NCBI GenBank assembly: GCA_964636405.1 | Contig: CAZWSI010000023.1 | Location: 1-27,347 of the forward strand | DNA length: 27,347 bases | Source: CAZKGE01 sp964636405 | GTDB taxonomy: Bacteria; Bacillota; Clostridia; Christensenellales; CAG-138 | Reading direction: 5' to 3' | Part shown: positions 9,533-17,006 of the stretch, piece by piece | How the letters are laid out: each line of letters starts with the position of its first letter | Position numbering within the stretch: position 1 is the stretch's first letter | The notes under the pieces: generated by a model | Database searches by the model: none | Told to the model about the DNA's origin: nothing | Seen by the model: only the letters and a program-made list of their open reading frames with translations | Made by a program: the position numbers and the translations under genes

Positions 9533-9892
9533 TCACGCGCCCAACGCCTCGCGCACCGCCGCCTGCGCGGAAAGGTACGCCGTCTCGAATTTTTGGTAGC
9601 CTTCCATGAGCGCGTCCTCGCTGTAGTCCTCACTGCGCAGCAGGCTCACAAGATCGGCGGTTATCCGATACGCCTCATTCATGCCCGCATTCCCGCTGGA
9701 GCCCTTGGCTTCATGCGTGACGAAAAGGAGCGCTTTTTTATCGCGCTTGTCGTATGCGCTTCGCGCGCGCTTTACGATGTCATCGGCGGCAAAAGCCTCC
9801 AGCACGGCATGATAAAGCGCCGCGTCGCCCATAAAACGGGCCAGTCCAGCTTCATATTGAATGCCGGCTTTTTGCAAAACATCTTGATTCAT
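9533..9892 (-). CDS. Stand-alone HPt phosphotransfer protein
   Basis: This 119-residue helical protein carries the HPt signature HEAKGSSGNAG at 60-70, matching the HxxKGxxxxxG pattern with H60 as the phospho-acceptor. It should shuttle phosphate from the receiver of the hybrid kinase encoded downstream to the receiver of the giant regulator, or back. I chose the ATG at 9892 because GGGAGG sits 7 bases upstream; an ATG at 9931 would add 13 polar residues but has no comparable ribosome site. About 96 bases separate its stop from the kinase start. It is the first gene of the operon. The family usually appears as a C-terminal domain of hybrid kinases, so a separate gene with this order is notable but not unique. 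Confidence 0.85.
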   Translation of the reverse strand: MNQDVLQKAGIQYEAGLARFMGDAALYHAVLEAFAADDIVKRARSAYDKRDKKALLFVTHEAKGSSGNAGMNEAYRITADLVSLLRSEDYSEDALMEGYQKFETAYLSAQAAVREALGA

Positions 9893-10135
9893 CGTCTTTC
9901 CTCCCCTATCGGCGCGCGTATCATTTGTCATATCCGTGACGTGCTCTATAAAACGATATGCTTTCCTCCCAGGTGCATGGAAACCATCACGATATATGCG
10001 TCAAACCCAGAAGCTGTATTGTTTATCAACGCGGACTGGACGCCCGCGCGGTTAATGGGGGACAAGCCGCTGCATGATTCCGTAAAAGCTGGCTTCCATG
10101 GAACAGACCGTAATGGAGTCAAACGGGTTTTCAAA
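9893..10135. other. Upstream region of the signalling operon
   Basis: This should carry the promoter of the HPt-kinase-regulator operon on the minus strand. Several TTGACG/TTGATA-like hexamers occur, but none pairs with a good -10 at 16-18 bases. A second, unused ribosome-site-like sequence (GGGAGGAAAGC on the minus strand, about 9969-9979) lies roughly 70 bases upstream of the real one, with no start codon after it. I recognise no c-di-GMP riboswitch. Confidence 0.35.
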
Positions 10136-10159
10136 AGGCGCCCAAAACAAGGACGATAT

Positions 10160-10183
10160 AAAAGCGGCGCCTTATTGGGCGCC
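10160..10183 (-). terminator. Terminator overlapping the lipid kinase stop
   Basis: Read on the minus strand, GGCGCC (10178-10183) and GGCGCC (10166-10171) form a six-pair all-GC stem with a 6-base loop containing the stop codon, followed by GCTTTTAT. A third GGCGCC near 10137-10142, followed on the minus strand by TTTT, could pair instead and give a second terminator form. Confidence 0.5.
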
Positions 10184-11083
10184 CGGCTCCGGCACGGCGA
10201 GGCGCAGCAAGGCGGGCGCCATTTCCACGGTAAAATGATCGCTAAAAATGATCTCACCGTCAAGCGAATAGGCAAAGCCCGGCTCCGCGGCAATCTCCAC
10301 CCGTTTGGCGCGGCGGTAGACCATGATATCGGAAAATTGCGGATCGTCCAAATGCAGGCCGTCGGTGTAGGGCCCGAGGAGCTTAACAAAGCGCAGCCGC
10401 GAAATGGGCTTGACAAGGCACACCTCAATGAGGCCGTCGCTTACTGAAGCGCGCGGCGCGCAGCGGAAGGCTCCGCCCACGTACTGCCCGTTTGCGACGG
10501 TGCAGAGGAGCATGACGCCGTCATTGAGCGCTTCGCCGTCCGCCGTTACCGTACAGTTGCTTTTCATGGCCGTAAGCAGCGCCTTGACCACGCCCGTGGT
10601 ATAGGCGTTTTTGCCGCCGAGCAGCTTTTTGTTGCGCACTTTGTTCATGGTGACGGCAACGGTTGTGTCAAAGCCGAAGTTGCAGATGTTTACGCAATAG
10701 CGCGCACCGATTTTGAGCAGATCGAGGGGCTGCTCGGGCGCGCGCAGCAGCGCGCCCACGTCGAGGAAAGCGTCCTTGCCGCCGAAGCACTTGACAAAAT
10801 CGTTCCCACTGCCGCAGGGGTAGCAGGTAACGGATACATTCTCAAAGCCCACCGCGCCGTTGAACACCTCGTTGATGGTGCCGTCGCCGCCGCAGGCGAT
10901 GAAGCGCAGCTTTTCCGCGTGCGTTTCGCAAAAAGAACGCACATAATCCGTCGCGTCGCCCGTGCCCTTTGTTTCGTAAAGCACGCAGTCGCCTCGCTCG
11001 GGCAGACGCTCCACAGCCTCGCGAATCGTCTTCGCGTGCTCGCCGTGCCCCGCGCAGGGATTGACTACAAAAACGTATTTCAT
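10172..11083 (-). CDS. YegS/BmrU-family lipid kinase (diacylglycerol kinase-like)
   Basis: This 303-residue soluble kinase is expected to phosphorylate a lipid alcohol such as diacylglycerol, using ATP at the inner face of the membrane. The family's nucleotide-binding elements are present: VNPCAGHG at 7-14, GGDGTINE at 65-72 and PCGSGNDF at 89-96. The length matches the family. The ATG follows GGAGG by 5 bases. The gene is transcribed away from the YhhN-type gene, across a 165-base AT-rich spacer. Substrate specificity cannot be read from sequence; phosphatidylglycerol recycling and undecaprenol are alternatives known for related enzymes. Confidence 0.9.
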   Translation of the reverse strand: MKYVFVVNPCAGHGEHAKTIREAVERLPERGDCVLYETKGTGDATDYVRSFCETHAEKLRFIACGGDGTINEVFNGAVGFENVSVTCYPCGSGNDFVKCFGGKDAFLDVGALLRAPEQPLDLLKIGARYCVNICNFGFDTTVAVTMNKVRNKKLLGGKNAYTTGVVKALLTAMKSNCTVTADGEALNDGVMLLCTVANGQYVGGAFRCAPRASVSDGLIEVCLVKPISRLRFVKLLGPYTDGLHLDDPQFSDIMVYRRAKRVEIAAEPGFAYSLDGEIIFSDHFTVEMAPALLRLAVPEPGAQ

Positions 11084-11115
11084 GTTGGCCTCCGCAGAAA
11101 TGAAGGATTTGTTCC

Positions 11116-11144
11116 ATTATACCGTATTGTTCGACAAAATTATA
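11116..11144 (-). promoter_or_regulatory. Two TATAAT boxes upstream of the lipid kinase
   Basis: On the minus strand two perfect TATAAT hexamers lie at 11144-11139 and 11121-11116. Either could be the -10 of the lipid kinase promoter, giving a short leader. Neither has a clear TTGACA-like -35 at the right distance, so the exact start is uncertain. Confidence 0.4.
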
Positions 11145-11176
11145 GTGCATTTCCGCCACGTTTTTTTCTTTATTGC

Positions 11177-11203
11177 TTGAAAACATAAAACGTTTCCTAT
11201 AAA
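11177..11203 (+). promoter_or_regulatory. Putative sigma-A promoter of the YhhN-type gene
   Basis: TTGAAA at 11177-11182 and TATAAA at 11198-11203 are separated by 15 bases. TTGCTT at 11173-11178 would give 19. Both spacings are off the ideal 17, but the AT-rich setting and a leader of about 40 bases before the GTG start fit. Confidence 0.4.
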
Positions 11204-11248
11204 CTGATTTTCAGGCTATCAAAATCTTTTTTTGCGGAGGCTTTTGCG

Positions 11249-11911
11249 GTGAACGAAGGCAACATGCGGTACGTGTTTTTTGGTCTTTTCCTGTTGGTGA
11301 GCCTCGTTCACCTGTACGGTAGCTTTCGCGACGACAAGCCCTTGCGCAACCTGACCAAGGGCTGCATCCTCATCAGTCTCATGGGCTACTACGGCACGGG
11401 CGCGGCGGAGGTCAATTATCTTGTGGTGGCGGCGCTCCTTTTCAGCCTGATCGGCGATATCGCGCTCATTTTTCCAGGCGGCTTTGCCTATGGCGGCGTG
11501 AGCTTTATGCTCTCGCATGTGTTTTTCATTCTGGCGTATCTGCCTGCTATCCGTTTTGCGGCCGTTCCGTTTTATTTGTATATCCTGCTGCCCCTTGTCT
11601 ACGGCGGCGCGGTCTTTTTGCTCCAGCGCGAACTAAAGCCGCATATTCCGCCCAAGCTCTTTCTCCCCATGACGATGTATCTGGGCTTTAACGCCGCAAT
11701 GAACGTGTTTGCCTGTATGCGGCTTTGCAGCGCGCCCTGCCTTGCCACGGCGCTGACCTATATCGGCGCGGTGCTGTTCTTTCTATCGGACTGCATCCTG
11801 TTTACGGTACGCTTTCACAAGACCAAGCCTGTGTGGCGGAATCATTTTCTCGTCATGCTGGCCTACATTTTGGGCGAGTTTTTGATCGTATACGGGCTTA
11901 TGACCTACTAA
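11249..11911 (+). CDS. YhhN/TMEM86-family membrane protein (lysoplasmalogenase-like)
   Basis: This 220-residue, very hydrophobic protein has about eight membrane helices. It carries the family marks SLIGDIAL (residue 66 on, D70) and LSDCILF near the end, the paired acidic residues expected in the active site. Known members hydrolyse the vinyl-ether bond of lysoplasmalogens; clostridia make plasmalogens, so the activity is plausible but not shown. The start is GTG at 11249, with GGAGG 8 bases upstream. An ATG five codons further in lacks this spacing. It is a single gene converging on the DHHW gene. Confidence 0.85.
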   Translation: MNEGNMRYVFFGLFLLVSLVHLYGSFRDDKPLRNLTKGCILISLMGYYGTGAAEVNYLVVAALLFSLIGDIALIFPGGFAYGGVSFMLSHVFFILAYLPAIRFAAVPFYLYILLPLVYGGAVFLLQRELKPHIPPKLFLPMTMYLGFNAAMNVFACMRLCSAPCLATALTYIGAVLFFLSDCILFTVRFHKTKPVWRNHFLVMLAYILGEFLIVYGLMTY

Positions 11912-11929
11912 ACAGGCTGCAATGCGCGC

Positions 11930-11950
11930 AAAAAAAGGGCCTTCGGCCCC
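11930..11950 (-). terminator. Terminator of the surface-acylation operon
   Basis: On the minus strand a GGGCC/GGCCC stem with a GAA loop (11949-11937) is followed by seven Ts (11936-11930). It lies about 40 bases after the DHHW stop, in the gap where the two transcripts converge. Confidence 0.75.
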
Positions 11951-11987
11951 GCGGACGGACGCGGCGCCGGCTTTCGCTTTTTGCGCG

Positions 11988-13076
11988 TCACTTAAACAGC
12001 TCTCCGCTGTTGAGCACCAGTGTGGAAAATATAAACAGCACGTCCTGCTCCTCCCATTCGATAGAGTCGGAAAGCAGGGCGCTTGTGAAATAACGCGGAT
12101 CGACGAGCGTGATTTTTCGGTATGCGGGCAGCAACAGCGGCGCGAGGCTCGAGCCGAAGGAATCGCGGAACAGCACCAGCTCCGCGTCGCTTGCGGCAAG
12201 CGGGTTTGTAACGGTGAGCAACGCGCTCGCGCCGGAAAGATATACGTCATAGGGGTCCACATGAAGAAAGTCCGCCGCGTCGTATACGGGCATGGTTTCA
12301 CCCGTTTCCAGACTCCAGACCGAGGCCGCGTCCGTATAGGCGCTATGCAGCGTATACAGCGTTTCCGCAGGCAAGGGCAGCGCGGCCTGCCCATACAGCA
12401 CGCCGTAAAACGGCTCGTATGCCTTGCGTTCATAGGCCGTATCCGCAAAGCGCGGAGCTTTGCCCATGCCGGCGAGAATGCGGTCGGTCACGCCGCCAAG
12501 GCGCTCTTGCCGCCAGTGGATATCGGTGAGGTAATATGCGTCCGCGTCCAGACAGTCGGCAATCGGTAGCTCCGCCGCGCGCCCGTCCAGGGTTTCGCGC
12601 AGGATGCGCGCAAGCCCCGCGCAGTCAAAGCGAGGCGCGGCGCTTTCATCCCAAAACGTGTTCTTATCGGGAATAATCGCATAATATGCGCGCGCGCCCG
12701 CCGGGAGCCCGTCCGCGACGCGCGCCATCCAATCGGCCGCCTTCTGCACGGACGCGGGTTTAAGCGGCGCAACCGCCTTGTAAAGCCCGCCGTCATGCAA
12801 GGCTACGCCGTTTGTTTCACGCTGCATAAACAGATACAACCGCGCAAGCGCCGCCATGCGCCGAAATGGCTCGCGGAGAGGGAATTGGTCGGGCGCGGCT
12901 GCGTCGGCCTCCTGCGCGAAGCGGCCCGAGACGAGCGACGAAAGGCTGAAGGCGGGCGGCTGCGCAAGGCGGCGGCGCTCCGAAACGGAAACAGCGCCGG
13001 GCGCTTTGAGACAGGCGGCAAGCCCCAGCCCAAAGAGGAGAGCGAGCAGCAGCGCGGCGGTAACGCGATCCTTCAT
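11988..13076 (-). CDS. DHHW-family SGNH-like protein (AlgJ/DltD-type partner)
   Basis: This 362-residue protein has an N-terminal membrane anchor or signal (residues 5-22) followed by an extracytoplasmic domain. It resembles the DHHW family of SGNH-type proteins that work with MBOAT acyltransferases on exported polysaccharides. The family-naming motif reads DIHW (185-188) here, keeping Asp and the second His. A later RDSFGSS element is the candidate nucleophilic serine block. The ATG follows AGGAGG by 4 bases, only 8 bases after the MBOAT stop, so the two are co-translated. Role inferred from family and context: it receives or transfers the acyl group delivered across the membrane. The acyl group and the polymer are unknown. 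Confidence 0.8.
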   Translation of the reverse strand: MKDRVTAALLLALLFGLGLAACLKAPGAVSVSERRRLAQPPAFSLSSLVSGRFAQEADAAAPDQFPLREPFRRMAALARLYLFMQRETNGVALHDGGLYKAVAPLKPASVQKAADWMARVADGLPAGARAYYAIIPDKNTFWDESAAPRFDCAGLARILRETLDGRAAELPIADCLDADAYYLTDIHWRQERLGGVTDRILAGMGKAPRFADTAYERKAYEPFYGVLYGQAALPLPAETLYTLHSAYTDAASVWSLETGETMPVYDAADFLHVDPYDVYLSGASALLTVTNPLAASDAELVLFRDSFGSSLAPLLLPAYRKITLVDPRYFTSALLSDSIEWEEQDVLFIFSTLVLNSGELFK

Positions 13077-13084
13077 AGCGCCTC

Positions 13085-14488
13085 CTAAAAACGAAAGTAC
13101 AAAAACGGATTAAACGACCCGTCCACAAGATACGCCGTGCACAAAAGCAGCAGCACGCCAAGCGCGGGCGCTTCGAGCGCGACAAGCGCCCGCCCGCCGG
13201 GGCGTGTGTTGGCGAGGCGCGCAAAAAGGCGCGCAAGAAGGGGTGTCGCGCAAAGGGCGGCCAGCAGGAGCGTAAAGGCGTAGCTTGCGAGCAGATAGAG
13301 CGAATGCGCGTCGGAAAACGCGTTTACGCCCACGCCGAACAGCGCGAAAAGCTGCGCGCGCGCCGCCGCAAAGCTTTCCGCGCGAAAGAGCACAAAGCCA
13401 AAGAGCACAGCAAGGAGCGTATAGAACCGCCCGGCGCATGCGGGCAGGCGGCCGAGCGTTCGCAGCAGAAAAAGCTTTTCGCAAATCAGGAGCGCGGCAA
13501 AATACAGCCCCCACGCAAGAAAGGTCCAGCTCGCGCCGTGCCACAGCCCGGTAAGCCCCCAAACCACGGTCAGGTTCAGGAGCCACCGCGCCTTGCCCAC
13601 GCGGTTGCCGCCCAGCGGAATGTAAGCGTAATCGCGGAACCATTGCGAAAGCGTGATGTGCCACCTGCGCCAGAAATCCGTCACGCTCACGGCCGTATAC
13701 GGATAGCGGAAGTTTTCCGGGAAATGAAAGCCGAACATCCGCCCAAGCCCGACCGCCATATCGGAATAGCCGGAAAAATCAAAGTAGATTTGCAGCATAT
13801 AGCCGACAGCCGCAAGCCAGGCGCACAGCACGGTTCGCGCGGGCGCGGCGGCGCATTCGGAAACAAGCTGACCCAGGACATTTGCCAGCAGCACTTTTTT
13901 CCCAAGCCCCAACGTAAAGCGCCGCAGGCCGCGCGCGACGTCCTCCGCGCGAACCGCGCGCGCGGCAAGCGACTGCTCCACCTCCGCATAGCGCACGATA
14001 GGCCCCGCGATGAGCTGCGGGAAGAATGTGATGTACATACAAAAACGTACTGGGCTTTTCTGCGGCGCAACGTCGCCCCGGTAGACATCCACGACATAGC
14101 TTGCGGCCTGAAAGGTGTAGAAGCTGATGCCGATGGGCAGCGCGAGCCCCGGCAGGGGCAGGGACGCGGAAAAAACGGCGTTGACGCTCCGCACGGCAAG
14201 GTCGGCATACTTAAATATGCCCAGCGCGCCCAGCGCGATCACAAGGGCCGACAGGAGCGCGCGCTTTTTCCCGCGTTTTGTTTCCGCGTGGGCAATCCAC
14301 AGCCCGTGCAGGTAAGCGGAAAGCGCCATGGCGAGAATGAGCGGGGTATAGCGCGGCTCCCCATAAAAATAGAACGCGAGGGAAAGCGCAAGCAGCGCCG
14401 CATTTTTCGCGCGCGGGGGCGTTATCGCATACAGCAGGAGCGATACGGGGAGAAAAAAATATAAGAATGAGAGGCCGGAGAAAACCAT
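13085..14488 (-). CDS. MBOAT O-acyltransferase, AlgI-like
   Basis: This 467-residue polytopic membrane protein belongs to the MBOAT family that moves acyl groups across the membrane for O-acylation of surface polymers. Hallmarks are FDFSGYSDMAVG (about 236-247), the block DFWRRWHITLSQWFRDYAYI (271-290) and the catalytic histidine H317 in GLWHGASW. The length is normal for AlgI/PatA-like members. The ATG has GGGAG 4 bases upstream. It sits between the DUF4358 lipoprotein (18-base gap) and the DHHW protein (8-base gap), the usual clostridial arrangement. Confidence 0.94.
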   Translation of the reverse strand: MVFSGLSFLYFFLPVSLLLYAITPPRAKNAALLALSLAFYFYGEPRYTPLILAMALSAYLHGLWIAHAETKRGKKRALLSALVIALGALGIFKYADLAVRSVNAVFSASLPLPGLALPIGISFYTFQAASYVVDVYRGDVAPQKSPVRFCMYITFFPQLIAGPIVRYAEVEQSLAARAVRAEDVARGLRRFTLGLGKKVLLANVLGQLVSECAAAPARTVLCAWLAAVGYMLQIYFDFSGYSDMAVGLGRMFGFHFPENFRYPYTAVSVTDFWRRWHITLSQWFRDYAYIPLGGNRVGKARWLLNLTVVWGLTGLWHGASWTFLAWGLYFAALLICEKLFLLRTLGRLPACAGRFYTLLAVLFGFVLFRAESFAAARAQLFALFGVGVNAFSDAHSLYLLASYAFTLLLAALCATPLLARLFARLANTRPGGRALVALEAPALGVLLLLCTAYLVDGSFNPFLYFRF

Positions 14489-14506
14489 ACCGCTCCCGCG
14501 CCGCGC

Positions 14507-14974
14507 TCAGTGCGCGAGCGACAGAAAACCCTTGTGCAGCGCTTCGGAGCCGTCGGCCATAATGAGAATGACCAGATTGCCGATCGAATCCACCACCACG
14601 TCCGCTGGATCGACGGATACGCAGATCCATTTGTTCGGGTTCGCGTTTTCCAGTATCGTTTTCTTCACGGCTGTTACGTCCGCGCCGTCCTGCAAGCGAA
14701 CGAGGCAGACCGAATGGGGGATGGCGGAAATCAGCGCCTCGGAGGCAAGCCCCTCGGTGATAGCGACCTCCGCGCCCAGGTAGGAGGCCGCGTTTTCGCT
14801 TGTAAGCGCCACATTGCCGAGGTTGGGCAGCTCGCTTAGGCCGGAGGCCGTGTACACGCGCGCCATGATTTCCTCGAGCGTGCCCTCCACGGCAGGCTCG
14901 GCCGCCTGCTTTTTACAGCCCGCGAGCGAAAAGAGCAGCGCGCAGGCGAGAAACGCGGAAACCCATTTTTTCAT
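14507..14974 (-). CDS. DUF4358 lipoprotein
   Basis: This 155-residue protein has a lipoprotein signal ending SLAGC, so Cys20 should be lipidated and the protein held on the outer face of the membrane. The rest matches DUF4358, a family of unknown function that often sits beside AlgI-like acyltransferases in Clostridia. It is the first gene of the three-gene operon; the ATG follows AAAGGAG by about 11 bases. Its role is unknown. An accessory or scaffold function for surface acylation is a guess from context. Confidence 0.8.
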   Translation of the reverse strand: MKKWVSAFLACALLFSLAGCKKQAAEPAVEGTLEEIMARVYTASGLSELPNLGNVALTSENAASYLGAEVAITEGLASEALISAIPHSVCLVRLQDGADVTAVKKTILENANPNKWICVSVDPADVVVDSIGNLVILIMADGSEALHKGFLSLAH

Positions 14975-15088
14975 AAATCAAGAAGCTCCTTTTCTGAATA
15001 CTGCGGCTTATTGCACGCGCGCGCACCGGCGCTTGTGAAACAAGTCATGCATAGCATGCGCAAAATGAGCGTTTTTCTTGCGGAGACG
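14975..15088. other. Spacer between Mrp-like operon and acylation operon
   Basis: This 114-base gap follows the last antiporter gene and precedes DUF4358 on the same strand. It contains a perfect short palindrome CTTGT-GAA-ACAAG (15032-15044), a possible operator. A weak AGCGT/ACGCT stem just after the antiporter stop lacks a U-tract. No convincing terminator or promoter was found, so read-through from the Mrp-like operon is possible. Confidence 0.35.
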
Positions 15089-16996
15089 CTAAAAAAGCAG
15101 CACGTATACGAGTGTGAGCACCACGCCCACGCCAAAGAGCATCAGCTCAAAGGCAAGGGTCTGGCTGATCTTGCCCATGCGCACGTATTGCCGCGAATAA
15201 TGCGCAAAGTGCTCGTCGCGGCCCGCGCGCACGCGGCGGGGGGCGTGGTAAAAGAGAAGAAAGCCGCAGCCGCCCGCAACCCAATCGCCCAGCGAATACG
15301 CAAGCCGCGCGGCAAAGCCCAGCGCAAAGCGAAGCGCGGCAAGCAGCGGCCGGTAGAAGGAATCCTCGAGGTCAAAGAGCGTAAGCTGCCGGTACGCGCC
15401 CGTGTCGCGGTTTGTGAGCGCAAAACGCACCCCAAGACCGTACACGGCAAGGCCGATGAAAAGCGAGATGGCCGCGCCCTTTAGGCTCTCGCACGAGAAA
15501 ACGGCGAGCGCGAGCGGAGCCGTGCCTGCATCGCCGCCCAGATACGCGAGCACCCAACCAAAGAGCTTGTTGGGCGCAAGGCCGAGCGCTATAAGTAAAA
15601 GCGTCGGCAGCGCCAGCGCGGCGGCGGTGGCCGCGTCAAGCCGGACGGCGGGCGCGGCGGAATCGCCCTTTTCGATAAAAAGCTTATAGAAAAGCTTGCC
15701 CATATAGGCGAGCGTCAGCCCGCCCGAGAGCAGAAACAGGCCCTCAACCGCGCGCCAGAGCAGCGAGCCGCCCGAGACGGCAAGCAGCGCCGAAATGGCC
15801 TCGTGCATCACCGTTTTGCTGGCAAAGCCTGAAAAGAGCGGCACGCCCGCAATGGACAGCGCGCCCACGGCAAAGCAGCAGGCAAGCAGGGCATTGCCGC
15901 GCCCCGCACCCTTGAGCGCGTTGAGATCGAGCGTGTGCCGGGCTTTGTAGATACACCCCGCGCAGGTAAAGAGCACAAGCTTGATAAGCGCGTGGTTGAG
16001 CACGTGCATCAGCGCGCCGTCGGTAGCAAGCGCCCGCTCGCCTCCAAGCACGGCAACGGACAGCGCAGTGAGGATAAAGCCGATCTGCGAAAGGGAGGAG
16101 CAGGCGAGCGTGCGCTTCAGGTCGATGGAAAAAAGCGCCAGCAGCGCGCCGAGCACCATGGTAATCACGCCCGAGCCCAGCAGCACATACGCGTAGGGGA
16201 CGCTGCCTGCCATGCAGGTATTGCCCAGCAGCAGGATGCCAAATATGCCCGCCTTGGTCAGAATGCCCGAAAGCAGCGCGCTCGCGGGCGCGGGGGCAAC
16301 GGGATGCGCCTTGGGCAGCCAGACATGCAGCGGGAACATGCCGGCCTTAGCGCCGAAGCCCACGGTGAGGCAGAGCGCGGCAACGAGCAGCGCGCCGGGG
16401 CTTTCGCAGCGGGTCGCGGCGCTTAAGAGCGCGTCAAAGCGGAGCGTGCCGCAAAGCCCGTCGAGGCGGACGAGTCCGTAAAGCATCGCCAGACCGCCGA
16501 ACAGGGCGATAAAGAGATAGGTGTCCGCCGCGCGGCGCGCGCCCGGCGTTTCGTTTTGCGCCACGAAGACCCAGCTGCTCAGCGACATAATCTCGAAGAA
16601 CAGATAGCAGGTAAAGAGATCGGCGGAAAGGAACACGCCCTGCATCGCGCCGAGCGTAACGAGCAAAAACGCCTCGTAGCGCCCCACGCGCGCTTCACTG
16701 GCAAAGTAGGCGCGGTTGGTGAGGCTGCTTAGCGTAAAGAGAAACGCGGACAATACGGAGAGGAGCGAGCCAGCGCCGCCGGCCTTCAACTGCGCGCCCA
16801 CGCCGCAGACAAAGGCCGCCTGGCATTGCCCGCCAAAGGCAGCCGAAAGAATGGACAGGGCCAATGTCAGGCTCGACGCGGCAACGCACAGGGCCTCGCG
16901 CAGCGTGCCCTTGCGCCTGACCGCGTATACGGCGGCAGCGGCAAACAAGGGCAGGAGAATCGATGCAAAAAGAAGGATGTTCATCATCATTTCCAT
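15089..16996 (-). CDS. Fourth antiporter-like subunit (ND5/HyfB-type, extended C-terminus)
   Basis: This 635-residue proton-conducting membrane subunit is related to complex I NuoL/M/N and MrpA/D. The charged residues of the proton path are present: E135 (YLFFEIMSLS), K217 (FGAKAGMFPLHVWLPKAHP), K248 (LTKAG), K339 and K394 (FASKT). Beyond the common 14-helix core, about 140 residues follow, including a long amphipathic stretch and a last membrane helix, unlike the three sister subunits. I chose the ATG at 16996 because AGGAGG lies 6 bases upstream and overlaps the preceding stop; a further upstream start would add ten residues with no ribosome site. It is the last gene of the operon. Confidence 0.88.
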   Translation of the reverse strand: MEMMMNILLFASILLPLFAAAAVYAVRRKGTLREALCVAASSLTLALSILSAAFGGQCQAAFVCGVGAQLKAGGAGSLLSVLSAFLFTLSSLTNRAYFASEARVGRYEAFLLVTLGAMQGVFLSADLFTCYLFFEIMSLSSWVFVAQNETPGARRAADTYLFIALFGGLAMLYGLVRLDGLCGTLRFDALLSAATRCESPGALLVAALCLTVGFGAKAGMFPLHVWLPKAHPVAPAPASALLSGILTKAGIFGILLLGNTCMAGSVPYAYVLLGSGVITMVLGALLALFSIDLKRTLACSSLSQIGFILTALSVAVLGGERALATDGALMHVLNHALIKLVLFTCAGCIYKARHTLDLNALKGAGRGNALLACCFAVGALSIAGVPLFSGFASKTVMHEAISALLAVSGGSLLWRAVEGLFLLSGGLTLAYMGKLFYKLFIEKGDSAAPAVRLDAATAAALALPTLLLIALGLAPNKLFGWVLAYLGGDAGTAPLALAVFSCESLKGAAISLFIGLAVYGLGVRFALTNRDTGAYRQLTLFDLEDSFYRPLLAALRFALGFAARLAYSLGDWVAGGCGFLLFYHAPRRVRAGRDEHFAHYSRQYVRMGKISQTLAFELMLFGVGVVLTLVYVLLF

Positions 16997-17006
16997 TGTG
17001 GGCCTC

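Noticed and set aside
9905..9912. GCCGATAG on the minus strand, resembling a flagellar sigma -10 before the HPt gene
   Set aside because: There is no TAAA -35 at the right distance, and it lies next to the ribosome site.
9893..10135. A possible c-di-GMP riboswitch upstream of the signalling operon
   Set aside because: I looked for the conserved GEMM core and its paired arms and did not see them on either strand.
13304..14464. A 386-codon plus-strand open frame
   Set aside because: It is antisense to the MBOAT gene, extremely Arg/Lys/Gly-rich and without a recognisable domain.
15045..15091. Possible terminator after the last antiporter gene
   Set aside because: The AGCGT/ACGCT stem has five pairs, a 13-base loop and no U-tract.
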